DNA from: Christensenellaceae bacterium
Lineage (GTDB): Bacteria; Bacillota; Clostridia; Christensenellales; Aristaeellaceae
Length of the DNA stretch: 64,000 nucleotides
Assembly: GCA_022510815.1 (NCBI GenBank)
Contig: JAFLST010000002.1
Location: 72,921 to 136,920 of the forward strand
Direction of reading: 5' to 3'
Shown piece after piece: positions 8,555 to 16,589 of the stretch. The notes beneath the pieces were generated by a model. It had not been told where the DNA came from and made no database searches. It saw only the letters and a list, made by a program, of their open reading frames with translations. The position numbers and the translations under genes were made by a program. Each line of letters opens with the position of its first letter. Position 1 is the first letter of the stretch.

Positions 8555-11194
8555 ATGGCGAAGAAGTATGTATACCTCTTCAAGGAAGGCAACGCCAACA
8601 TGCGCGAGCTGCTGGGCGGCAAGGGCGCGAACCTTGCCGAGATGACCAGTCTGGGCATGCCCGTGCCTCAGGGCTTCACGGTCACCACGGAAGCCTGCAC
8701 CCGTTACTACACCGACGGCAAGGTCATCGGCGATGATATCGTCGAGCAGATCTACGCCGCTCTGGCCGAGACCGAGAAGATCGCTGGCAAGAAGTTCGGC
8801 GACGAGAACGATCCGTTCCTTGTCTCCGTTCGTTCCGGTGCCCGCGCCTCCATGCCCGGCATGATGGATACCATCCTGAACCTTGGCCTGACCGATAAGT
8901 CTGTCGTTGGTCTGGCGAACCTGACCAACAACGAGCACTTCGCTTATGACGCCTATCGCCGCTTCATCGCGATGTTCTCCGACGTCGTTATGGAGATTCC
9001 GAAGAGCGAGTTCGAGGATGTTCTCGACGAGTTCAAGGAGAAGAAGGGCGTCAAGTTTGACCGTGACCTCGACGCTGAGGACCTCAAGGCTGTCGTCGTT
9101 CGGTTCAAGGAGATCTACAAGAACCACATGGGCGTTGACTTCCCGCAGGATCCCAAGGTTCAGCTGATGGAGTCCGTCAAGGCCGTGTTCCGTTCTTGGG
9201 ACAACCCCCGCGCCATCTACTATCGCCGCATGAACGACATCCCCGGCGACTGGGGCACTGCCGTCAACGTGCAGTCCATGGTCTTTGGCAACATGGGCGA
9301 GACCTCCGGCACCGGCGTGGCCTTCACCCGTAACCCCTCTACCGGCGAGAAGAAGCTGTACGGCGAGTACCTGCTGAACGCTCAGGGCGAGGACGTTGTC
9401 GCGGGTATCCGCACGCCCCAGCCCATCTCCCAGCTGCAGGAGCAGATGCCCGAAGTGTACCAGCAGTTCGTTGATATCGCTGCCAAGCTGGAAGCGCACT
9501 ATCGCGACATGCAGGACATGGAGTACACCATCGAGCGCGGCAAGCTGTTCATGCTCCAGACCCGCAACGGCAAGCGTACCGCCGCGGCCGCTCTGAAGAT
9601 CGCCGTCGATCTGGTCGACGAGGGCGTGCTCTCTGAGGAAGAGGCTGTCCTGAAGGTTGAGCCCAAGCAGCTCGACACCCTGCTGCACCCCAACTTCGAT
9701 GCTGACGCTGTGAAGAAGGCGCCCGTCATCGCGAAGGGCCTGCCCGCTTCTCCCGGTGCTGCCACCGGCGCGATCTACTTCACCGCTGACGAAGCGGCCG
9801 CCCATGGCAAGAACAAGGAGAAGGTCATCCTCGTGCGCAAGGAGACCACGCCTGAGGACATCGAGGGCATGGACTTCTCTCAGGGCATCCTGACCGTCTT
9901 CGGCGGCATGACCTCTCACGCGGCTGTCGTTGCCCGCGGCATGGGCCGTGCGGCTGTCGTCGGCTGCGGCGAGCTGAAGGTCAATGAGGAAGCCAAGACC
10001 CTGACCGTTGGCGACAAGGTCTATCATGAGGGCGACTTCATCTCTCTGGATGGCTCCACCGGCAACGTCTACGATGGCCAGATCGCGACCGTCGAGGCTT
10101 CCATCTCCGGCGATTTCGCCCGCTTCATGAGCTGGGCTGACGCGGCTCGCAAGCTGACCGTCCGCACCAACGCCGATACCCCCCGCGATACCAAGCAGGC
10201 GGTTGCCTTCGGCGCCGAGGGCATCGGTCTGTGCCGTACCGAGCACATGTTCTTCGAGGCCGACCGTATCGCGGCTGTCCGTGAGATGATCCTCTCCGAC
10301 ACCAAGGAACAGCGCGAAAAGGCTCTGGCGAAGATCCTGCCGATGCAGCAGGGCGACTTCGAGGCCATGTACAAGGCTCTGGAAGGCCGTCCCATGACCG
10401 TCCGCTATCTGGATCCGCCGCTCCATGAGTTCGTGCCCCATGTGGACATGACCGAGGAGATCGAGGGCCTGGCCAAGAATCTGGGCATCTCTACCGACGA
10501 GGTCATCACCAAGATCAACGCGCTGCACGAGTCCAACCCCATGATGGGTCACCGCGGCTGCCGTCTGGCCGTCACCTATCCGGAGATCGCCGAGATGCAG
10601 ACCCGCGCTGTCATTCAGGCCGCGATCAACGTCAAGAAGGAATGCGGCTATGACATCGTGCCCGAGATCATGATCCCGCTGGTCGGCTCCAAGAAGGAGC
10701 TGGGCTTCGTCAAGGCTATCGTTGACGAGACCGCCAAGAAGGTCTTTGAGGAGCAGGGCGTGACCCTCGAGTATCACGTCGGCACCATGATCGAGATTCC
10801 GCGCGCGGCCGTCACCGCCGACGAGATCGCCGAGCATGCCGAGTTCTTCTCCTTCGGCACCAACGACCTGACCCAGATGACCTTCGGCTTCTCCCGTGAC
10901 GACGCCGGCAAGTTCCTGGGCAGCTACTATGACAACAAGATCTTCGAGAGCGATCCCTTCGCCCGTCTGGACACCGACGGCGTTGGCAAGCTGGTGCAGA
11001 TGGCCGCGGATCTGGGCCGCAAGACCCGTCCGAACATCAAGCTGGGCATCTGCGGCGAGCACGGCGGCGACCCGAGCACCATCATGTTCTGCCACAAGGT
11101 TGGCCTGAACTATGTGTCCTGCTCGCCCTTCCGTGTTCCGATCGCCCGTCTGGCTGCGGCTCATGCTGCGATCATGGAAAAGCAGGCGAAGTAA
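8555..11194 (+). CDS. ppdK: Pyruvate, phosphate dikinase
   Basis: The 879 residues match bacterial PPDK. The enzyme interconverts pyruvate, ATP and Pi with PEP, AMP and PPi. Visible parts are the N-terminal ATP-grasp domain (GGKGANLAEM, then VRSGARASMPGMMDT), the phosphohistidine domain with GGMTSHAAVVARGMG (catalytic His near residue 455), and the PEP/pyruvate barrel with LCRTEHMFF and the C-terminal GICGEHGGDP. Codon use is strongly biased, as in a highly expressed gene. It has its own promoter and terminator. Confidence 0.98.
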   Translation: MAKKYVYLFKEGNANMRELLGGKGANLAEMTSLGMPVPQGFTVTTEACTRYYTDGKVIGDDIVEQIYAALAETEKIAGKKFGDENDPFLVSVRSGARASMPGMMDTILNLGLTDKSVVGLANLTNNEHFAYDAYRRFIAMFSDVVMEIPKSEFEDVLDEFKEKKGVKFDRDLDAEDLKAVVVRFKEIYKNHMGVDFPQDPKVQLMESVKAVFRSWDNPRAIYYRRMNDIPGDWGTAVNVQSMVFGNMGETSGTGVAFTRNPSTGEKKLYGEYLLNAQGEDVVAGIRTPQPISQLQEQMPEVYQQFVDIAAKLEAHYRDMQDMEYTIERGKLFMLQTRNGKRTAAAALKIAVDLVDEGVLSEEEAVLKVEPKQLDTLLHPNFDADAVKKAPVIAKGLPASPGAATGAIYFTADEAAAHGKNKEKVILVRKETTPEDIEGMDFSQGILTVFGGMTSHAAVVARGMGRAAVVGCGELKVNEEAKTLTVGDKVYHEGDFISLDGSTGNVYDGQIATVEASISGDFARFMSWADAARKLTVRTNADTPRDTKQAVAFGAEGIGLCRTEHMFFEADRIAAVREMILSDTKEQREKALAKILPMQQGDFEAMYKALEGRPMTVRYLDPPLHEFVPHVDMTEEIEGLAKNLGISTDEVITKINALHESNPMMGHRGCRLAVTYPEIAEMQTRAVIQAAINVKKECGYDIVPEIMIPLVGSKKELGFVKAIVDETAKKVFEEQGVTLEYHVGTMIEIPRAAVTADEIAEHAEFFSFGTNDLTQMTFGFSRDDAGKFLGSYYDNKIFESDPFARLDTDGVGKLVQMAADLGRKTRPNIKLGICGEHGGDPSTIMFCHKVGLNYVSCSPFRVPIARLAAAHAAIMEKQAK

Positions 11195-11209
11195 TCTTCA
11201 CCTAATAGA

Positions 11210-11240
11210 GGCGGCTTCCTGAAAGGGGAGCCGTCTTTTT
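11210..11240 (+). terminator. Terminator after ppdK
   Basis: GGCGGCTTCC pairs with GGGAGCCGTC around a short GAAAG loop and is followed by TTTTT, 15 bases after the ppdK stop. Two of the ten pairs are G-T (G-U in RNA). Confidence 0.8.
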
Positions 11241-11356
11241 CGTGGAAGACAGGTGTCTTTGCGGTCTGTGGTCGCGGTTGCGCGTGCAAAGCGTTGGGAA
11301 AAAAGCGGCGCTTCCTCGGCGTCTTCTAACCTTGCCTGCGTCGTGCGGCTTGTCGG

Positions 11357-11385
11357 TTGACAAAAGATGCCACCGATGATAGAAT
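11357..11385 (+). promoter_or_regulatory. Promoter of the 93-aa membrane protein
   Basis: A consensus TTGACA and a near-consensus TAGAAT are spaced by 17 bases. Apart from this site, the 270-base gap between ppdK and the next gene holds nothing that I recognise. Confidence 0.75.
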
Positions 11386-11465
11386 GATCACAGTATTTCT
11401 GCGGCATAGCAAGACCGTGGGCATCGGATGACACCGAGTAAGCCGAGGAAAAGGGAGGAACGGGC

Positions 11466-11747
11466 ATGAAAGTCTTTGGCACGATTCTGTTGATTATGGG
11501 CATTGCCTGTGCGCTGTGCGGGCTTTACGGCTTTTATGCGATCACGCAGTCGCAGGTAGATTCTGTGCTGGGCCTGAGCGTCGATAACGCTATCGCGATG
11601 ATGCGCGCCTTCGGAGCGACCCGCCAATTGAGCCTCGCTGATCAGGTGACGCTGTTTGCGCTGGAGAACCGCATGCTCCTGCTGATCAGCGGTCTGATTG
11701 CGGCAGCCGCGGGATTCTGCGTCCATATTGTCGCCAAGAAACAATGA
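11466..11747 (+). CDS. Small membrane protein of unknown function (93 aa)
   Basis: I do not recognise this family. The protein has two predicted transmembrane helices (about 4-27 and 68-88) around a roughly 40-residue extracytoplasmic segment, and a basic C-terminus (KKQ). A good ribosome-binding site (GGGAGGA), its own consensus promoter and a following terminator show that it is a real monocistronic gene. Confidence 0.6.
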   Translation: MKVFGTILLIMGIACALCGLYGFYAITQSQVDSVLGLSVDNAIAMMRAFGATRQLSLADQVTLFALENRMLLLISGLIAAAAGFCVHIVAKKQ

Positions 11748-11755
11748 GCATCAGA

Positions 11756-11788
11756 AAAGCACCCTGCATGACGCAGGGTGCCTTTTTT
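11756..11788. terminator. Bidirectional terminator
   Basis: GCACCCTGC-ATGAC-GCAGGGTGC has TTTTTT on the plus strand and a matching T-run on the minus strand (AAAAG before the stem). It lies between convergent genes, ending the 93-aa protein gene and the purB-tautomerase operon. Confidence 0.85.
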
Positions 11789-11808
11789 GTGCAGACGAAC
11801 AGAAACCG

Positions 11809-12150
11809 TCAGAAGTTGCCGCCGTTCCAGCCCCATGTGCCGATTTCCTCATAGGTGACATAAATCCGGTTGGGGTCAAGCTCGAGCTCCTCGCGGAGAA
11901 TATCGGTGAGGGCTTCGGTGAGCTTGGCATAGGCATCCTCGGTTCCGGCGCCGAAGAGCTTCACATGGCAGATGGCGCAGGGCTCGTCGGAACCCTGAAA
12001 ATACATGGACGCATTGCCGCGGAAGGAGAGCATCAGCCAGCTTTCTGTCTTGCCGGGAATCAGCTCGATGGCCTGTCCCATGCGCTCCTTGATGGCCTGC
12101 TCCTTGCGCCCGGGAATGGCGATATTCGCGGTCGTCTCAATGTAAGGCAT
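11809..12150 (-). CDS. MIF-like tautomerase superfamily protein
   Basis: The start is the second ATG (12150), not the ORF start: GGAGGT lies seven bases upstream, and this start places proline at position 2, giving the catalytic Pro1 after Met removal. The 113-aa product resembles the macrophage migration inhibitory factor/DDT family over its whole length, including EPCAIC, VKLFGAG, DPNRIYVTYEEI and a WGWNGGNF end. Counting from Pro1, the two cysteines fall at 57 and 60, as in human MIF. It lies 22 bases after purB and is probably co-transcribed with it. The bacterial substrate is unknown. Confidence 0.88.
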   Translation of the reverse strand: MPYIETTANIAIPGRKEQAIKERMGQAIELIPGKTESWLMLSFRGNASMYFQGSDEPCAICHVKLFGAGTEDAYAKLTEALTDILREELELDPNRIYVTYEEIGTWGWNGGNF

Positions 12151-12172
12151 CGTTGAAACCTCCATAACCTTG

Positions 12173-13606
12173 TCAGACGTTCAGTTCCTGCTTCTCGCCG
12201 AGAATGGCTGCATTGTCCTTGAGCAGCGGGCGGATAACCTCGGCCAGATATTCCTCCACCTGCTGGGCGGAGCGGCCCGTGAACTGTTCCGGCTTGAGGA
12301 TGGCCTCGACCTCCTCGCGGGTGACCATGAAGGCAGGGTCAGCGCAGATGCGGTCGATCAGGTCGTTCGCGCCGCCTTCCTCCTTGACAACCCGCGCTGC
12401 CGCCTGAGAATGCACGCGCAGCTTCTCGTGCAGCTCCTGCCTGTTGCCGCCCTTGCTGACCGCGTCCATCATGATATTCTCCGTCGCCATGAAGGGCAGC
12501 TCGTTCATCACCCGGGTGCGGACGACCTTCTCGTAGACCATCAGGCCATCGCAGACGTTCATCATGATGTTCAGGATCGCGTCGATGCCGAGGAAAGCCT
12601 CCGCCACCGCGATGCGCTTGTTGGCGCTGTCGTCGAGGGTGCGCTCGAAGAACTGCGTCCCGGCGGTCAGCGCGGCGTTCAGGGTGTCGACCATGACGTA
12701 GCGGGACAGAGCGTTGATGCGCTCGCAGCGCATGGGATTGCGTTTGTAGGGCATGGCCGAGGAGCCGATCTGGCTCTTCTCGAAGGGCTCTTCCATCTCC
12801 TTGAAGTTCGCCAGCAGCCGCATGTCGTAGGCGAACTTGCTGGCCGTCTGCGCGACGCCGGAAAGGGTCGAGACGACCATGTAGTCCATTTTGCGGGAGT
12901 AGGTCTGGCCGGACACGGGCACTACCTTGTCAAAGCCCATGGTTGCGGCAATGTCCGCTTCGACGGCCTTGATCTTCGCGCTGTCCCCGTGGAACAGCTC
13001 CATGAAGCTGGCCTGCGTGCCGGTTGTGCCCTTGGAGCCCAGCAGCGCAAGGCTCTCAACCCGGTGCTCCAGCTCGAGGTAGTCCATGTACAGCTCGTTG
13101 AGCCAGAGGGTCGCGCGCTTGCCGACGGTGGTGAGCTGCGCGGGCTGCAGGTGGGTGTAGGCGAGGGCGGGCATGGCCTTGTACTGATCGGCAAAGTCAG
13201 CCAGCAGCGCGATGACGTTGAGCAGCTTGCGCCGGACAACCTGCAGGCCCTGCCGCATGATGATCACGTCGGTGTTGTCGCCGACGTAGCAGCTCGTCGC
13301 GCCCAGATGGATGATGCCCGCCGCCTTGGGACACTGCAGTCCATAGGCATAGACGTGGCTCATCACGTCGTGGCGGCATTCCTTTTCGCGGCGGATGGCA
13401 TCGTCATAGTTAATGTCTTCGGCATGGGCTTCCAGCTCGGCGATCTGCTCGTCGGTGATGGCAAGGCCCTGCTTCTGCTCGGCTTTCGCCAGAGCGATCC
13501 ACAGCCTGCGCCATGTGCGGAACTTGTTGTCCTCAGAGAAAATGAACTGCATCTCCTTGCTGGCGTACCGCGTGGAGAAGGGGCTGATGTAGGTGTCGTG
13601 CGCCAT
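12173..13606 (-). CDS. purB: Adenylosuccinate lyase
   Basis: PurB carries out two fumarate-releasing steps of purine synthesis (SAICAR to AICAR, adenylosuccinate to AMP). The 477-aa protein has the fumarase/aspartase superfamily signature GSSAMPYKRNPMRCE (about residue 270). Earlier conserved parts are HLGATSCYVGDNTD and KGTTGTQASF. It starts at ATG 13606 behind AAGGAGG and has a clear promoter. Confidence 0.97.
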   Translation of the reverse strand: MAHDTYISPFSTRYASKEMQFIFSEDNKFRTWRRLWIALAKAEQKQGLAITDEQIAELEAHAEDINYDDAIRREKECRHDVMSHVYAYGLQCPKAAGIIHLGATSCYVGDNTDVIIMRQGLQVVRRKLLNVIALLADFADQYKAMPALAYTHLQPAQLTTVGKRATLWLNELYMDYLELEHRVESLALLGSKGTTGTQASFMELFHGDSAKIKAVEADIAATMGFDKVVPVSGQTYSRKMDYMVVSTLSGVAQTASKFAYDMRLLANFKEMEEPFEKSQIGSSAMPYKRNPMRCERINALSRYVMVDTLNAALTAGTQFFERTLDDSANKRIAVAEAFLGIDAILNIMMNVCDGLMVYEKVVRTRVMNELPFMATENIMMDAVSKGGNRQELHEKLRVHSQAAARVVKEEGGANDLIDRICADPAFMVTREEVEAILKPEQFTGRSAQQVEEYLAEVIRPLLKDNAAILGEKQELNV

Positions 13607-13638
13607 AAAGATCGGCCTCCTTGGTAATGTTCACTGGT

Positions 13639-13667
13639 ATTGTACAGGAAGATGCGCCGGAATGCAA
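13639..13667 (-). promoter_or_regulatory. Promoter of purB
   Basis: On the minus strand TTGCAT and TACAAT are separated by 17 bases, which puts the start site about 25 bases before the purB start codon. Confidence 0.75.
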
Positions 13668-13692
13668 GGGGAATCATGGGAAAGTTGCCTGT

Positions 13693-14535
13693 TCATGTGG
13701 AAGACAGAGACGCTGTGGCTGCCATCCACCGGGGCAGGATAGCGGTCGAAATGCTCTGCTCATGGGACGCGGCAGCACCCTCGGCAAGGGCCTGCGCATC
13801 GCTGTCAAACCAGCGCATGGACTGCAGAATGCTCTCCCGCATCAGGGAGAAATCCTCTGTGCAGCCGTACCTCTTCAGGTGCTGCTGATAGGACGCGGGC
13901 AGATGATTCAGCTTGTTGGCGCTGCCGCCCCACGGGAGGCGGTCGAGAGCCGTCAGCAGCAGGGAAGCATGAGCGTCCATCATGGTCCGCAGCACGGCTT
14001 CCAGCTTGAAAAAGTCGCGCCTGACCAGATATTTGGCCGACAGGTGCGCGTGATACCAGTAGGTGTCAATGAGACGCTGCGCGTCGTCCTGCCAGAGGCT
14101 GTTCGAGGGAGCGTTGGCCGCCAGCGCGGCAACCGAGCCGTTTCGATCGAAAATGATATTCTCCCGCTGCAAATCGGCGTAATGCACCCGGCAGATGCCG
14201 TCGTCAAGGCGCTCGCTGTTCAGCAGGAACACATCATATACAACCAGCTTGCCGCCGAGCTCGAGCAGATAGCCGTTGTTGACGATGGAATCGCCGTTGA
14301 AGCCCTCGGGCCAGCAGAGAACCACCCTGTCGCAGCAGGTTTCCAGCCACGAGGTCACGTTCGCCGCAACGTCGGCAAAGCGCTCGCCCGCAATCAGAAA
14401 AACGACGTCAAGGTCGGAGTGCTCGTCCGTCTGCTGACGGGAAGCCGAGCCGAAATACCATGCGCCAAGAACTTCCGGCTGGCTTTGCATGCGGCGAACG
14501 ACGCGCTCGTGAATGGTGAGCAGTTCCTGTATCAT
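13693..14535 (-). CDS. Nucleotidyltransferase-domain protein (aminoglycoside 6-adenylyltransferase-like)
   Basis: The polymerase-beta type nucleotidyltransferase motif is clear: GAWYFGSASRQQTDEHSDLDVVFLI, i.e. GS...DxD, about 25 residues from the likely start at ATG 14535 (280 aa). The C-terminal half is helical with WYHAHLSAKYLVRRDFFKLEAVLR, reminiscent of ANT(6)-type enzymes. The substrate cannot be told from sequence, so an antibiotic-resistance role is only a possibility. The ribosome-binding site is weak. The longer ORF start adds 21 residues that overlap a likely promoter region. Confidence 0.7.
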   Translation of the reverse strand: MIQELLTIHERVVRRMQSQPEVLGAWYFGSASRQQTDEHSDLDVVFLIAGERFADVAANVTSWLETCCDRVVLCWPEGFNGDSIVNNGYLLELGGKLVVYDVFLLNSERLDDGICRVHYADLQRENIIFDRNGSVAALAANAPSNSLWQDDAQRLIDTYWYHAHLSAKYLVRRDFFKLEAVLRTMMDAHASLLLTALDRLPWGGSANKLNHLPASYQQHLKRYGCTEDFSLMRESILQSMRWFDSDAQALAEGAAASHEQSISTAILPRWMAATASLSST

Positions 14536-14581
14536 GATGAATCCCGCCGTTTCAGAAGATATTGAGCTCATGATAGCACAG

Positions 14582-14605
14582 AAAAAAAGGCGCGTCAATC
14601 GCGCC
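14582..14605 (-). terminator. Terminator of the SpoVB-like gene
   Basis: Read on the minus strand, GGCGCG-ATTGA-CGCGCC is followed by TTTTTTT. It lies five bases beyond the stop of the flippase gene. Confidence 0.85.
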
Positions 14606-14610
14606 TGTCG

Positions 14611-15900
14611 TTATTTGTTCGCTGTGCGTCTGATCGCACGGATCAGCACAACGGCGCACCATGCCATCCGCACCACATGCCCGACCAGCATCGCGATGGC
14701 TGCGCCGTAGAGCCGCAGGTACGGCAGGGGAGTCAGCCACGCGGTCAGCAGCAGGGTCACGATGCTGCCCACGATGGTGCCTGTGAGCGTCTTCTGCTGG
14801 AGGCCGAGGCCCGTCACCATGCCCGAGAGCACCTGATGCACGGAGAAAATCAGCGCCATGGGGCTCAGCAGGCGGATCAGCGGCGAAAGCGCCGGGGTCT
14901 TGTAAAGTGATTCGCCGAGCACGCCCGCGAGCATGAACAGCCCGATCATGGCGAGCAGGCCAATGCCCGCAGAGGACAGAGTTAGCACGCGCATGGTATG
15001 CCGGAGGCGCTGTGGCTGATGCTCCTGACGGGAGACGGCAGGGGTCGCGATCATGCACACGGCGCTCGTCACGATGCCGGGGAGCATCATCAGGGGTAGC
15101 GCCATGCCGTTGAGCAGGCCGAACTGAGCTGTCGCCGCCGCGGCTGACAGTCCCGAACGACGCAGGCATACCGGCAGCAGGATGGCTGTCAGAGTGCGCA
15201 TGCCGGTGAGGCACAGGCGGGAGAGCGTCATGGGCGTGGAGAGGCGAAACAGCTCTCGGGTCAGCTCGCGCTGGGGCGGCTCATGGGTCCAGTGGCCGCG
15301 CAGAACACGGCGGAACAGCAGAAGCGCCACCACGCCCGCGGCGATCTCGGCTATTCCCGGCAGCGCGGCAGTCAGCGCGACGCTCCGCCCAGCCAGCAGC
15401 ATGAGCAGCGCCGCCGACAGCCCGAAGCGCACTGTCTGTTCGGCGCACTCGTTCAGCGCGGGCGCGCGCATGTTCTCCAGCCCGTAACAATAGCCGCAGT
15501 AGGCCGCGCAGAGGCCCAGCAGCAGCACGTCCGGCGCGCTGGTGAGGATGGCGGGCAACGTGCGCATGTCGCCCAGCAGCCACGCCAGAGCCGGGGATAG
15601 CAGCACCAGCGCGGGTGCCAGCAGCAGCGACATCCACAGCACCAGCGACTGTCCGGCCCGCAGTACGGCGCGCGCTTCCTCTCCTTCGCGCTGGGCGGTG
15701 AGACGGCTCATGGCCGCGGGAATGCCGGAGGTCACCGGGGTGATGGCCAGCATGATGACCGAATGGGACAGCTCCATCACGCCCATGGCTTCCGCGCCCA
15801 TCAGCCGGGCCAGCATGAGCCGCATCGCAAAGCCGATGCCGCGGGTGTATCCGTTCGCCAATGTAAGCGTCATGGCCTGACGGCGCAAGGTGGCGCGCAT
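14611..15900 (-). CDS. SpoVB-like flippase (MOP/PST polysaccharide transporter superfamily)
   Basis: The 429-residue protein has about 12-14 hydrophobic helices. The N-terminus (LANGYTRGIGFAMRLMLARLMGAEAMGVMELSHSV, then TSGIPAAMSRLTA) and the central LFRLSTPMTLSRL match the SpoVB/YtgP branch of the MurJ/MATE-like flippases. SpoVB is needed for spore cortex synthesis, and relatives move lipid-linked precursors. It is shorter than typical SpoVB (about 510 aa), so some terminal helices may be missing. A role in sporulation is inference. Confidence 0.8.
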   Translation of the reverse strand: MRATLRRQAMTLTLANGYTRGIGFAMRLMLARLMGAEAMGVMELSHSVIMLAITPVTSGIPAAMSRLTAQREGEEARAVLRAGQSLVLWMSLLLAPALVLLSPALAWLLGDMRTLPAILTSAPDVLLLGLCAAYCGYCYGLENMRAPALNECAEQTVRFGLSAALLMLLAGRSVALTAALPGIAEIAAGVVALLLFRRVLRGHWTHEPPQRELTRELFRLSTPMTLSRLCLTGMRTLTAILLPVCLRRSGLSAAAATAQFGLLNGMALPLMMLPGIVTSAVCMIATPAVSRQEHQPQRLRHTMRVLTLSSAGIGLLAMIGLFMLAGVLGESLYKTPALSPLIRLLSPMALIFSVHQVLSGMVTGLGLQQKTLTGTIVGSIVTLLLTAWLTPLPYLRLYGAAIAMLVGHVVRMAWCAVVLIRAIRRTANK

Positions 15901-15954
15901 AGGTTCATCTCCTTCGTCAGGGGATGCTATGCGGCTGACCCGCCGCTCATGCAG

Positions 15955-15983
15955 TTGACAGATCGCTCTGCTTTCTATATAAT
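15955..15983 (+). promoter_or_regulatory. Perfect-consensus sigma-70 promoter
   Basis: TTGACA - 17 bases - TATAAT matches the housekeeping sigma consensus exactly. It drives the dCMP deaminase gene, whose start codon is 43 bases downstream of the -10. Confidence 0.9.
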
Positions 15984-16025
15984 ATTGTCAAACAATCGTG
16001 AAATATCGTTGAAAGGGTGATACCC

Positions 16026-16487
16026 GTGAACAAGTGGGACGACCGCTTTATGGAGATGGCGCATGTCATCGCGGGCTGGACGAGCTGCTATATGCCGGGC
16101 CGGAGCATCGGCTGCGTGATCGTCAAGGACAAGCGTATCATGACCACCGGTTATAACGGCGCGCCTGCTGGCCTTCGTACCTGCAAGGAGCGGGGAGAGT
16201 GCATGCGCCGTCGGCTGGGTATCGAATCCGGCACCCGGGCGGAGCTGTGCTATGCCATTCATGCCGAGCAGAACGCCATCATTCAGGCCGCCAAGCTGGG
16301 CGTGTCCATCGACGGCGCGACGCTCTACTGCACGCATCAGCCCTGCAGCGTCTGCGCGAAAATGATCATCAACGCGGGCATCAAGCGCGTGGTTTATCAG
16401 CAGGGCTATCCGGACGAGTTCTCGCTGGAGATTTTCCGGGAAGCGAACGTTCAGCTTGAACGCTACGAGCCGGAAGAACGGGCGTAA
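16026..16487 (+). CDS. dCMP deaminase / ComEB-type cytidine deaminase family
   Basis: GTG 16026 (153 aa) is preferred to GTG 16017 because GAAAGG directly abuts 16017 but sits nine bases before 16026. That start also gives the family beginning KWDDRFMEMAHVIAGW. The zinc site is intact: HAEQNAI supplies His and the catalytic Glu, and CTHQPCSVCAK supplies the two cysteines. Family members deaminate dCMP to dUMP for dTTP supply; the competence protein ComEB is a relative. Confidence 0.9.
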   Translation: MNKWDDRFMEMAHVIAGWTSCYMPGRSIGCVIVKDKRIMTTGYNGAPAGLRTCKERGECMRRRLGIESGTRAELCYAIHAEQNAIIQAAKLGVSIDGATLYCTHQPCSVCAKMIINAGIKRVVYQQGYPDEFSLEIFREANVQLERYEPEERA

Positions 16488-16490
16488 GAC

Positions 16491-16518
16491 AAAAAAAGCG
16501 GGAGGGGCAGCCTCCCGC
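16491..16518 (-). terminator. Terminator of the DUF6062 gene (minus strand)
   Basis: The plus strand shows AAAAAAA then GCGGGAGG-GGCAG-CCTCCCGC. Read on the minus strand this is an 8-bp stem followed by a run of seven Ts. It lies downstream of the minus-strand DUF6062 gene, with a gap of about 70 bases. Confidence 0.75.
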
Positions 16519-16589
16519 ACCCACTCCCGAAAGGCGTCGACGATCCGTTACGGGATGGAAAATGGTCTATCGCATGACATGTAACAGAG

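Noticed and set aside
8300-11164. A 954-codon minus-strand ORF opposite ppdK
   Set aside because: It is the antisense shadow of a GC-rich gene with strong codon bias. Its protein is rich in Leu, Val, His, Asp and Gly with no domain, and the plus strand clearly encodes PPDK with promoter and terminator.
12170-13627. A 485-codon plus-strand ORF opposite purB
   Set aside because: It is antisense to purB, which carries the complete adenylosuccinate lyase signature and a promoter.
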